Below, piece by piece: positions 25,872 to 33,414 of a DNA stretch of 64,000 nucleotides. Numbering within the stretch: position 1 is the stretch's first letter; each line of letters opens with the position of its first letter. Where the stretch lies: NCBI GenBank assembly GCA_944323165.1, contig CALURK010000001.1, forward strand, positions 124,001-188,000, in the 5' to 3' direction. The stretch is from Candidatus Gastranaerophilales bacterium. Lineage in GTDB: Bacteria; Cyanobacteriota; Vampirovibrionia; Gastranaerophilales; Gastranaerophilaceae. The translations under genes were made by a program, and so were the position numbers. The notes under the pieces are model-generated. The model had not been told where the DNA came from. It was given only the letters and a program-made list of their open reading frames with translations, and did no database searches.

Positions 25872-26738
25872 ATGAGTGAGATTTGTAAAAATTGGACGCA
25901 GTGGTTAAAACAAAATCGTTTTGCCGGACAAACTCCTGAGATGCAGGAGCAAACTATGAAATGGCTGGAAGCAGTGAGGGACGTAATCTTAGTTTATGCA
26001 GAGATTAAGCCTTATGATGTTGTATTAGATATAGGAACAGGTACGGGGTTATTGGCATTTAAGGCTTTGGAGATGCAGGATTGCAAAGGAAGAGTTATTT
26101 TTTCTGATAAGTTTCAGGATTGTTTGGATGATTGTAAGCGAATTCTTGATGATGCTGGAGTTAAAAGCGGGTATGAGCTTTTGAAATGCCCTGTCGAACA
26201 CATTGCACTTCCTGAAAGTTCTGTTCATAAGGCTTTAATGCGATCAGTTTTGGTTCATGTTGTTAATAAACAGCCTGCTATAAATGAAATTTACAGGGTT
26301 TTGAAACCGGGTGGAAAATTATGTGCATTTGAGCCTATAATTAGTTCTAATACAAGGTATTGGGAGATCTTAGATCCAAAATTTATTGATAAGTACGAAG
26401 ATTTTAAGCGTGCAGAAAATGAAATTATGGAAAATCCTCTTGATTCTTTGTGTAATTTTAATGAACACACTTTAAAGACGAATTTAGAAATAGCTGGATT
26501 TTCAATACCTGATGTTAAACTACAAGAAGTGAGTTCAAGATATGTTGTTCAGCCAAATATGGTAAGGGAATGGTTTATAAATCCACCTTCTCCTGATCAA
26601 CCTTCTACAAAGGAAAGGTTTATGAAGTATTTTGACGAAGCGACGGTTGAAAAATTCATGCAAGAAGTTCAGAATTATTTATCAGGAAGAGAAATTAGCC
26701 TGAAAACTAATACTGTATTTATTAATGCGACAAAATAA
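25872..26738 (+). CDS. Class I SAM-dependent methyltransferase
   Basis: A 288-residue methyltransferase with motif I VLDIGTGTGLLAFKA (about residues 55-69), the acidic end of strand 2 (VIFSDKF) and a UbiE-like EIYRVLKPGGKLCAFEP block. The C-terminal 100 residues are helical and may set substrate choice. The substrate is unknown. It is first of three genes with kdsB and lpxK, so an envelope lipid or glycan substrate is conceivable but not shown. GAGGAAGAG precedes the ATG. Confidence 0.85.
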   Translation: MSEICKNWTQWLKQNRFAGQTPEMQEQTMKWLEAVRDVILVYAEIKPYDVVLDIGTGTGLLAFKALEMQDCKGRVIFSDKFQDCLDDCKRILDDAGVKSGYELLKCPVEHIALPESSVHKALMRSVLVHVVNKQPAINEIYRVLKPGGKLCAFEPIISSNTRYWEILDPKFIDKYEDFKRAENEIMENPLDSLCNFNEHTLKTNLEIAGFSIPDVKLQEVSSRYVVQPNMVREWFINPPSPDQPSTKERFMKYFDEATVEKFMQEVQNYLSGREISLKTNTVFINATK

Positions 26739-26759
26739 CGAAATTTTATGGGAGGATAT

Positions 26760-27491
26760 ATGGAAAAGCAAACTGCAATAATAATTCCGGCAAGGTATGG
26801 TTCATCAAGGTTAGAGGGTAAACCTCTGTTGAAAGCAAAGAATAAGCCTATAATTCAATGGGTTTGGGAGAAGGCTTCCGCTTGTCCGAATGTTGACAGG
26901 GTAATTGTTGCTACGGATAATGAACTTATTTTCAATGCTTGTAAGGAATTCGGTGCAGAAGTTGAGATGACATCTTCCGAACATAAAAGCGGAAGTGACA
27001 GAATTGCTGAAGTTGCTTTCAGGCATCCTGAAATAGGTTATATTATTAACCTTCAAGGTGATGAGCCGCTTATTGAACAATCTAATATAGAGCTTGTTAT
27101 AAAAGGGGTTAGGGAGGATGAAAAAGCTGATATTTCTACTCTTGTAAGAAAAATTACAGAAGAGCATGAGATTAATAATCCGAATTTGGTTAAGTGTGTT
27201 TTTGATGTAAATAATTACGCAATGTATTTTTCTCGCTCCAAAATTCCTTTTGAGAGAAATAAAGGTAAAGCTGAATTTTACGGGCATTTGGGTATATACG
27301 GCTATAAGCGTGAAGCTTTGTTTAAGATGACAGGTCTTGTACAAACTTCTTACGAGATGGCAGAAAGCTTAGAGCAGCTGAGAGCATTGCAAAACGGTAT
27401 GAAGATTAAAGTTGCTGTTGTTGATAATATTCCTGTAGGAATTGATACGATGGAAGATTTTGAACACTTCAAAGCTATTGTTGAAGGGTAG
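26760..27491 (+). CDS. kdsB: 3-deoxy-manno-octulosonate cytidylyltransferase KdsB
   Basis: KdsB makes CMP-Kdo from Kdo and CTP for the inner core of lipopolysaccharide. IIIPARYGSSRLEGKPL (nucleotide-binding loop), TSSEHKSGSDRIAEV, NLQGDEPLIE and YFSRSKIPFERN are diagnostic. I use the ATG at 26760 (MEKQTA), 243 residues; the earlier ATG at 26748 lacks a Shine-Dalgarno while GGAGG precedes 26760. With lpxK just downstream this indicates Kdo-lipid A synthesis and so an LPS-type outer membrane. Confidence 0.95.
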   Translation: MEKQTAIIIPARYGSSRLEGKPLLKAKNKPIIQWVWEKASACPNVDRVIVATDNELIFNACKEFGAEVEMTSSEHKSGSDRIAEVAFRHPEIGYIINLQGDEPLIEQSNIELVIKGVREDEKADISTLVRKITEEHEINNPNLVKCVFDVNNYAMYFSRSKIPFERNKGKAEFYGHLGIYGYKREALFKMTGLVQTSYEMAESLEQLRALQNGMKIKVAVVDNIPVGIDTMEDFEHFKAIVEG

Positions 27492-27550
27492 ATTGGAAAA
27501 TATATTGAAATTTATTTTTCTAATTTTACAAGTGAGAAGAGGCAAAGATT

Positions 27551-28570
27551 TTGAATATAAAAACGGAAATAACAAAACTACACTACCAAAAAGAACCCAA
27601 AGGAGCATTGTTTGGGCTGCTTAAGTTCTGTTCCTATTTTTATGGTATAGGAAGCGGATTAAAGAATTTACTTTATGATAAGGGTTTTATTAAACCTAAG
27701 AAAGTGGACGCTTATGTTATTTCTGTCGGGAATTTTACAACGGGTGGTGTGGGAAAAACTCCTGTTGTTGCAGAGATTGCAAAATATTTTGTTGAAAAAG
27801 GAGAGAAGGTTTGTATAATTTCTCGCGGATATGGCGGGAAATTGGATAATAGGAAGGTTAATGTTATTTCTGATGGTATAAATTTGTACTACAAGGCTGA
27901 TATGGCAGGAGATGAACCATATTGGCTTGCAGTAAACCTCAATATGTGTGCGGTTTTAACTTGTGCTGACAGAGTTAAGGCTGCAAATTATGCGATTAAA
28001 GAATTAGGTGTAACCAAAATTATACTTGATGATGCTTTTCAGCATCGAAGAATCTTCAGGGACTTAAATGTAGTTCTTGTTGATTCAGAAAAAATGTTCG
28101 GAAATGAAAACCTTCTTCCCGCAGGGCCTTTGAGAGAGGGAATGGAAGGGTTTAAGCGGGTGGATAAGCTTGTTATTGTGAGCAAAAATGTTGACCATTC
28201 GAGGGCTGAAAAGCTTGCAAAGATTATGACAAAAAAACAAGGTATTCAAACCTATGTAGCTAAGGTTGAGCCGGATTATGTTTATAATATTGTATCAGGC
28301 GAGCATTTGGAGAAAAATTCAGAAGTTACGGCGCTTTCTGCAATCGGGCAGCCTGAACAGTTTTACGGCTTTTTAGAAAAAGATTACAAAATAAAAGAAA
28401 AGATTACTTTTGACGATCACCATCAATATAGTTTGGATGATATTAAAAACATTGACGGAGATATAGTAACTACGGAAAAGGATGCTGTAAAACTTGCGCT
28501 ATTGAATCGAACAAACATTTATGCACTAAAGCTCAAAACAGTTTTGCCTGTTGAAGATTTGATTAAATAA
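27551..28570 (+). CDS. lpxK: Tetraacyldisaccharide 4'-kinase LpxK
   Basis: LpxK phosphorylates the 4' position of the lipid A precursor at the inner membrane. It has an N-terminal membrane-associated helix, the P-loop NFTTGGVGKTPVV, SRGYGGK, the catalytic DDAFQHRRI and a C-terminal TEKDAVKL. The start is a TTG (27551) with AGAGG upstream; 339 residues is normal length. It follows kdsB by 59 nt in the same operon. Confidence 0.94.
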   Translation: MNIKTEITKLHYQKEPKGALFGLLKFCSYFYGIGSGLKNLLYDKGFIKPKKVDAYVISVGNFTTGGVGKTPVVAEIAKYFVEKGEKVCIISRGYGGKLDNRKVNVISDGINLYYKADMAGDEPYWLAVNLNMCAVLTCADRVKAANYAIKELGVTKIILDDAFQHRRIFRDLNVVLVDSEKMFGNENLLPAGPLREGMEGFKRVDKLVIVSKNVDHSRAEKLAKIMTKKQGIQTYVAKVEPDYVYNIVSGEHLEKNSEVTALSAIGQPEQFYGFLEKDYKIKEKITFDDHHQYSLDDIKNIDGDIVTTEKDAVKLALLNRTNIYALKLKTVLPVEDLIK

Positions 28571-28619
28571 TAATTTTTTCATGTTTTAAAATTTTTGAGT
28601 AAAATTTGTCATTGTGAAA

Positions 28620-28781
28620 CTAATCTTTATCAAGATGTTTAAGGGCGTATTCGCAACATTGCTGTACTAAATTATTGAGAGAAACTCCTTTATTTTGAGC
28701 CACAGTCTGTAATTCTTGTACCAGTTTTAAAGGTAATCTAAATGTTTTATTAATCATCTCGGGTTTTTTAACTTTAAACAT
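28620..28781 (-). CDS. Ribbon-helix-helix (Arc/CopG-type) small DNA-binding protein
   Basis: A 53-residue protein starting MFKVKKPEMINKTFRLPL. NKTFRLPLKLVQELQTVAQN then KGVSLNNLVQQCCEYAL gives the beta-strand-helix-helix pattern of RHH repressors or antitoxins. GAGGTG lies 5 nt before the ATG. It is divergent from the HAD-like gene at 28911, and the shared intergenic region holds a perfect 22-bp palindrome, the likely operator. No HicA-like toxin is adjacent. Confidence 0.75.
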   Translation of the reverse strand: MFKVKKPEMINKTFRLPLKLVQELQTVAQNKGVSLNNLVQQCCEYALKHLDKD

Positions 28782-28836
28782 ATACACCTCATTATTATAT
28801 TAAGTGTATTTTATGAATATTTATATACCCGATTTA

Positions 28837-28858
28837 TACACTTAAATATTTAAGTGTA
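28837..28858. promoter_or_regulatory. Perfect 22-bp palindromic operator candidate
   Basis: TACACTTAAAT followed by its exact reverse complement. A further half site TTAAGTGTA lies at 28800-28808 beside the -10 region of the RHH gene. The palindrome sits upstream of the extended -10 (TGCTACAAT) that would serve the gene at 28911. Confidence 0.65.
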
Positions 28859-28910
28859 AATAACAATATTTTGTGCTACAATATTACACATAATTGTAGA
28901 GTGGGGATAT

Positions 28911-29252
28911 ATGCGAAATAATCCTAAAAAAGTTTTATTAATTGATTTAGATGGTGTTTTGAATAATTACCAAGGCAAATTTGAAGAAAATTTTATACCA
29001 ACAATAAAGGATGGTGCTTACAACTTTTTAGAGAAATTGTCGAAAGATTATGAAATAAGGATTTTTACAACAAGAAATAAAATATTAACAGTAAAGTGGC
29101 TTGTTTACAATAAAATAGATTGCTTTATAAGTGAAGTAACAAATGTAAAAGACCTTGCCTATCTTTATATAGATGACAGAGCAATTTGTTTTGACGGTAA
29201 TTATGATGATTTAATCGCAAAAATAAATGACTTCAGGCCTTATTGGAAATAA
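28911..29252 (+). CDS. HAD-like 5'-nucleotidase/phosphatase-type small protein
   Basis: A 113-residue HAD fold protein. Motif I is LLIDLDGVLNNYQGKF, with both aspartates kept; motif II is IFTTRN; motif IV is YLYIDDRAICFDG. It lacks a cap domain and resembles small phage-type or deoxynucleotidase-like HAD proteins. The substrate is unknown. It may be controlled by the divergent RHH protein through the shared 22-bp palindrome. Confidence 0.8.
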   Translation: MRNNPKKVLLIDLDGVLNNYQGKFEENFIPTIKDGAYNFLEKLSKDYEIRIFTTRNKILTVKWLVYNKIDCFISEVTNVKDLAYLYIDDRAICFDGNYDDLIAKINDFRPYWK

Positions 29253-29265
29253 GTAATATTTCTTA

Positions 29266-29274
29266 TGTTATAAT
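29266..29274 (+). promoter_or_regulatory. Extended -10 promoter of rnpB
   Basis: TGTTATAAT is followed by 6 nt and then the first base of the P1 helix at 29281. Because the RNA 5' end is fixed by P1 pairing, this calibrates -10 to +1 spacing for this genome. Confidence 0.8.
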
Positions 29275-29280
29275 GATAAC

Positions 29281-29667
29281 GGAATAAAGCAGCCGGACAA
29301 TCGCGCCAAATGAGGTTGATGAATAATCCACCTTAAAGAAGGTGAGGAAAGTCCGTGCATCCAAGGACAGACCGCCGGAGAAACTCCGGGCAGCGTGAGC
29401 TGGCGGATAGGACCACAGGAAATATACTGCTAACCGCCTTTTAGGTAGGAGCGATGGTGCAACGGTGAGTTAAGAGCTTCACCAGCGGTATCGGAAGGTA
29501 CCGGCTAGGCAACCCCCGGTCGGATGCAAGATATAAGACAACACAAAAGGTGTCCGCCTTGTCTTTAAAAAATCGCTTGAGCTTCGGAGTAATCCGATGA
29601 CCAGATAGATGATTGTCTATTAACTTTGGTTAAAAAACAGAACACGGCTTATGAGCTGCTTTATTCC
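29281..29667 (+). ncRNA. rnpB: RNase P RNA
   Basis: The catalytic RNA that trims tRNA 5' leaders. P1 is formed by GGAATAAAGCAG at the 5' end and CTGCTTTATTCC at the 3' end. Conserved elements are GAGGAAAGTCCGTGC (29341 region), the CAGCGTGAGCTGG region, the AGGAGCGATGGTGCA region and ACAGAACACGGCTTAT near the 3' end, all in order. The ends are set by P1. It converges with the membrane-protein gene at 29670. Confidence 0.95.
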
Positions 29668-29669
29668 TT

Positions 29670-30023
29670 TTATTTTGAGATGAAATTCAAAACCACACAG
29701 CCTAAAATATACAAAATTAGCAAACTATCATAAAGCCAAATCGGTTTGTTGACTCTTTCTTGTTTAAATTTATTTTTAATTACAACTTGGATAAAATCCC
29801 AAAAAGCTTTAAATAATATAATTACGCCGATTAAAAATACAGTGATTGCAAATGTTATAAGGATTTTATTATTAACAATATTTCCGCCAAAATTCTTAAT
29901 AAGCAATGCAAATGTTACTTGCCATATAAGAAAAATTAAAGCTCCGAAAGATAAATATTTGTATGAGTTCGAATGAAGTCTGAAATTATTCAGGCATTTC
30001 ATAACAGGAATTAGATTATTCAT
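29670..30023 (-). CDS. Hypothetical membrane protein
   Basis: A 117-residue protein with three hydrophobic helices (about 24-44, 52-75 and 95-114). No family is recognised. AGGAG lies 7 nt before the ATG at 30023. It follows pgi by 14 nt on the same strand and probably shares its transcript. It ends 2 nt from the rnpB 3' end. Confidence 0.7.
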   Translation of the reverse strand: MNNLIPVMKCLNNFRLHSNSYKYLSFGALIFLIWQVTFALLIKNFGGNIVNNKILITFAITVFLIGVIILFKAFWDFIQVVIKNKFKQERVNKPIWLYDSLLILYILGCVVLNFISK

Positions 30024-30037
30024 CTTTTCTCCTAAAA

Positions 30038-31426
30038 TTAAACAGTTGCCATTTTTTCTTGAAGCGAATGTGCAGACTCTTCATACCCTGCTCTTCCCAT
30101 TAGTGCATAGGTATAATTCTTAGCCTGTTCAACTCCCGGTTGATTAAATGTGTCAATGTTATAGAGCTCTCCTGCAATAGCAGTTTGTATTTCTAACATA
30201 TAAAGAAGTTGAGCTATATTATATTCATCAATTTTTTCTAGATAAATTGTCATTGTAGGTCTTGAGTAATCTGCAAGAGTAACTCTTGTTGAATCGGCTT
30301 CCGCATTAATCAAATCATTAATAGTCTTTCCGCCAAGATAACCTATTCCTGTATATTCAAAAATTCTTGGTATTTCAAGTGTTGTATCAAAGTTTTCCAC
30401 ACGTATAAATGTGATAACTTTGTTGTTCGGGCCTTCATTGTAAAGCTGAATTTGTGAGTGCTGGTCTGTAGCTCCCAAAGCCTTAATCGGAGTAGGACCG
30501 ATGTTAACTTTTTCACCGTTTCTGTTAAATTCCTTACCCAATGATTCAGCCCAAAGCTGAACATACCAGTCTGAAACATATTTCAATCTGCTGGAATAAG
30601 GCATCATTACAGAAAGATTTTTACCCTTTTGCGTGTCAAGAAGATACTGAATTAAAGCGCCTTGAGCTGCAATATTCTGGTGAATGTCGGTATTTTTAAG
30701 TGCCAAATCCATGTCCTTTATACCGTTCATAATTTGGTCGATATCTAATCCGACAAGTGCAAAAGGAACAAGCCCGACTGCAGAAAATACGGAAAATCTT
30801 CCGCCAACATCATCAGGGACTACAAACGTTTTGTACCCTTCCTGATCGGCAAGTTGTCTTAAAACTCCGACTTTTTTATCCGTAGTTGCTACGATATTTC
30901 TTCTGTAATTATCTCCGAGTTCTCTTTCCAGTCTGTCTTTAATAATCATATATTGAGACATTGTCTCAGCAGTAGAACCGGATTTAGTGATAACATTTAC
31001 AAGAGTTTTTTTAAGGTCAAGAATATCTAACAATCCGTTCATAGAATCAGGGTCAATGTTGTCGAGGAAGAAAATTCTTGGAAGTCCGTTTCTTTGTTCA
31101 GGGGTAAGAAGGTTCCAGTAAGGTTTCAAAAGTGCTTCTGTTACAGCCAAACCTCCGAGGGCAGAACCGCCTATTCCGAGTACAAGGATGTTGTCAAATC
31201 GACCTTCCACCATCGAGGCAAATTCTTTTACGTACCATACGGTTTCTTCGTTGTAGCCTAAATTCATCCATTGTAAACACTGTCCGGGCTTATCTTTTCT
31301 TTGGTTTAAACTCTTTATTATATCGGAAATTTTATCTTTATAATTTTCAAATTCCTGCTCAAGATTTAATCCGTTAGCTTCACCGATAATTTTAGCGTCA
31401 GTGTTTTTAATGTTTAATTTAAGCAT
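30038..31426 (-). CDS. pgi: Glucose-6-phosphate isomerase
   Basis: Interconverts glucose-6-P and fructose-6-P. The 462-residue protein has NILVLGIGGSALGGLA, VITKSGSTAETMSQY, VGGRFSVFSAVGLVPFAL and QHSQIQLYNEGP, covering the sugar-phosphate and catalytic His/Glu regions. The length fits the shorter bacterial PGI forms. GGTCGGGG lies just before the ATG. It may supply or drain hexose phosphates for glycolysis or glycan synthesis. Confidence 0.96.
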   Translation of the reverse strand: MLKLNIKNTDAKIIGEANGLNLEQEFENYKDKISDIIKSLNQRKDKPGQCLQWMNLGYNEETVWYVKEFASMVEGRFDNILVLGIGGSALGGLAVTEALLKPYWNLLTPEQRNGLPRIFFLDNIDPDSMNGLLDILDLKKTLVNVITKSGSTAETMSQYMIIKDRLERELGDNYRRNIVATTDKKVGVLRQLADQEGYKTFVVPDDVGGRFSVFSAVGLVPFALVGLDIDQIMNGIKDMDLALKNTDIHQNIAAQGALIQYLLDTQKGKNLSVMMPYSSRLKYVSDWYVQLWAESLGKEFNRNGEKVNIGPTPIKALGATDQHSQIQLYNEGPNNKVITFIRVENFDTTLEIPRIFEYTGIGYLGGKTINDLINAEADSTRVTLADYSRPTMTIYLEKIDEYNIAQLLYMLEIQTAIAGELYNIDTFNQPGVEQAKNYTYALMGRAGYEESAHSLQEKMATV

Positions 31427-31538
31427 TCCCCGACCTTTCCATTTTCTTTCACCCTCATTTTAATTGTACTATTAACAATAATTTTTTCAAGAGCTAAGAG
31501 TATAGTAATAACGTATAATTCAGGGATATTGGCGGTTT

Positions 31539-32396
31539 TTATTTTTTCATTGCGTAAATAATTCTGTCAATTCCTGCTAAATCTTTTTCTATTTTTATAT
31601 TTGTAAAATCTTTTTCCATAAATTGTTTTACAAATTCAGATTCACCAATTCCGAGCTCAAACATTAACCATCCGTTTGGCTCTAAATAATCAGGAGCTTG
31701 TTCGGTTATTTTTCTATAATAGATGAGCCCGTTTTCATCCGCTCTAAGCGCAATTGCAGGTTCTTGCATTACTTCCGGAGACAACTCAACGTGGTGGGGA
31801 ATGTATGGCGGATTAGAGATTATTATATTAAATTTTTCTTCTTCTCTCACTTTTGAGAACAAATCCGATTTCCTAAATACAGCTCTGTTATTTATTCCAA
31901 GCTGAGTTACGTTGTCTAATGCAATTCTTAGGGCATCTGATGATATGTCCACTCCCAGAACCGTTGCTGGAGTCTGTTTCGCAATTGTGCACGCAATGCA
32001 GCCAGAGCCGGTTCCAATATCCAAAACCGTGCATTGTTCCCTCCCTGAAAGGGGAGGGTTAGGGCGGGGTGCCATTTTATTAATTATTTCTATAGCTTTT
32101 CTTACCAAAATTTCGGTTTCATCTCTCGGTATTAGTACATCTGGGGTTACTTTAAAATATTCACCCATAAAATATGCTTTTCCGATTATATATTGTATCG
32201 GAATCCTTGTTATTGCTCTTTCTCTGGCTTTTTCTTCGACAAGCTCGTACATCTCTGTTTCTAAGGGTTTTTCTAAGATGAAATCTTTTTGAGTATAGTT
32301 GCAAAAATGCTCAAATAACATTTTTACTTCGATTTTTGCCTCGTTTTCTTCAATACCTGAGTCAGTTAATATTTTTGTAATCTTCTGAATGTTCAT
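31539..32396 (-). CDS. prmC: Release factor glutamine methyltransferase PrmC, with an in-frame repeat insertion
   Basis: PrmC methylates the GGQ glutamine of release factors. The N-terminal helical domain and RIPIQYIIGKAYFMG lead into the SAM domain with LDIGTGSGCIACTIA and the catalytic NPPY in IIISNPPYIP. Between them, residues about 108-120 (APRPNPPLSGREQ) are encoded by a G/C-rich palindromic repeat (32039-32071) unlike the surrounding AT-rich DNA. The frame is kept, so the protein is probably functional. It overlaps the upstream hypothetical gene by 35 bp. Confidence 0.93.
   Translation of the reverse strand: MNIQKITKILTDSGIEENEAKIEVKMLFEHFCNYTQKDFILEKPLETEMYELVEEKARERAITRIPIQYIIGKAYFMGEYFKVTPDVLIPRDETEILVRKAIEIINKMAPRPNPPLSGREQCTVLDIGTGSGCIACTIAKQTPATVLGVDISSDALRIALDNVTQLGINNRAVFRKSDLFSKVREEEKFNIIISNPPYIPHHVELSPEVMQEPAIALRADENGLIYYRKITEQAPDYLEPNGWLMFELGIGESEFVKQFMEKDFTNIKIEKDLAGIDRIIYAMKK
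32039..32071. repeat. REP-like palindromic G-rich repeat inside prmC
   Basis: CCCTCCC-6 nt-GGGAGGG followed by a TTAGGGCGGGGTG tail. The same GGGAGGGTTAGGG style of palindrome is a common dispersed repeat in many bacterial genomes (from memory). It keeps the reading frame. Confidence 0.7.
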
Positions 32397-32874
32397 TTAA
32401 AATCTTCTCTATTTCGTCTCTTAAATCCAGTTTTGATAATTCATTTACATCTTTTTTTTCTATAGAATATTTTTTGCATAATCTATCATAATAGTAAAGC
32501 TGTTTCTTTGTAGGCTTTTCTTTAGACATCTTAACTTCTTGCAAAAATTTGCGTTTCTTTTTCTCAAATTCCCGATTTGCTTCGATTATCGGGCGTTGCT
32601 TTTCCTTATATTGATAATATTTTATACATTCTTTTATGTAATCTTCCGTATCTTTTAGAAAAATATTATCATCAATAAATTCTTCTAAGAAAGGAAAGCG
32701 TGAAGCCTTGAGCTCAAGATAATACTTTTCATCTTCTAAGAATTTATCCAAAATATCACTTGCGCTTAAATTCAGGTTTTGTTTGACAAGTGCTCTTAAA
32801 TAATTACAGATCCCGCTCTTTTGAGTTTTGTCGAAGTTTAAATAAATTCTGTTTTTTATCTGATACATACACAT
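32362..32874 (-). CDS. Hypothetical protein upstream of prmC
   Basis: A 170-residue charged helical protein. The last 55 residues begin SKEKPTKKQLYYYDRLCKKY, which resembles short helical domains in putative DNA-associated proteins, but I cannot name it. ATGs occur at 32874 and 32868; TATAAT ends 5 nt before the first, so it may be leaderless. The 3' end overlaps prmC by 35 bp, indicating an operon. Confidence 0.7.
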   Translation of the reverse strand: MCMYQIKNRIYLNFDKTQKSGICNYLRALVKQNLNLSASDILDKFLEDEKYYLELKASRFPFLEEFIDDNIFLKDTEDYIKECIKYYQYKEKQRPIIEANREFEKKKRKFLQEVKMSKEKPTKKQLYYYDRLCKKYSIEKKDVNELSKLDLRDEIEKILNEHSEDYKNIN

Positions 32875-32879
32875 ATTGT

Positions 32880-32885
32880 ATTATA
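32880..32885 (-). promoter_or_regulatory. -10 element for the hypothetical-prmC operon
   Basis: TATAAT on the minus strand ends 5 nt before the ATG at 32874. No Shine-Dalgarno is seen. Confidence 0.45.
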
Positions 32886-32890
32886 AAATT

Positions 32891-32918
32891 AAAAAGGCAT
32901 ACAATTTGTCTTGTACGC
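32891..32918. terminator. Weak stem-loop, possible terminator for the 33003 gene
   Basis: AGGCATACAA and TTGTACGCCT form a stem with one mismatch. It is followed on the plus strand by a polypyrimidine tract (32920-32990). Confidence 0.35.
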
Positions 32919-33002
32919 CTGTTTATCCTTATTCCTCTTCCTTTTCCTTTTCGCTTTTTATTCCTTTTTCCTTTTTCCGCTTCTATGCCACTTAAGAGCT
33001 AT

Positions 33003-33182
33003 TTACCACTTAAGTAAATCTTCAACGCTAAATTTTCGCTTCTTTTCTTCATTTACAAATTTAACGAATCTTTCTCTTAGTGGATCTGTCTGATACGATT
33101 TATGTCTTTCTTCGGAATCGGTCTTTTTCCCGAAGTTTTCATTGCTAATAACTGTAAATCTCTTTTTCTCATCTGTTGTCAT
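33003..33182 (-). CDS. Hypothetical small protein
   Basis: About 59 residues, MTTDEKKRFTVISNENFGKK, Lys/Glu-rich and ending EEKKRKFSVEDLLKW. I choose the ATG at 33182 because GAGG lies 9 nt upstream; earlier starts at 33197 or 33203 are possible. The end resembles antitoxin-like C-termini but no toxin is beside it. Function unknown. Confidence 0.5.
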   Translation of the reverse strand: MTTDEKKRFTVISNENFGKKTDSEERHKSYQTDPLRERFVKFVNEEKKRKFSVEDLLKW

Positions 33183-33414
33183 GTAAAAAAGCCTCATTTT
33201 CACTTTATGTATCTCTTATGTATATATAAAGTATTTACTTTTTGAAAAATTGCTTTTTGGGTTCCGAAATATTAAGAATTGTAACAAATGAGATGATTTT
33301 TTTCAAATTTGTAAACATTTCGAAACATGTTAATGCAAAAGATAAATCTTTTCTGCTAAACTGAAAATATATGAGGTTACGAAAATAGCTGGATAGCCCC
33401 AAGAAAGGTACATT

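Noticed and set aside
27551-28570. A general P-loop kinase or MoxR-type call for the gene after kdsB
   Set aside because: The DDAFQHRR motif and N-terminal membrane helix are specific to LpxK, so a generic call is not needed.
32920-32990. Polypyrimidine tract as a regulatory element
   Set aside because: It is low-complexity sequence after a weak stem-loop between genes; nothing else supports a function.
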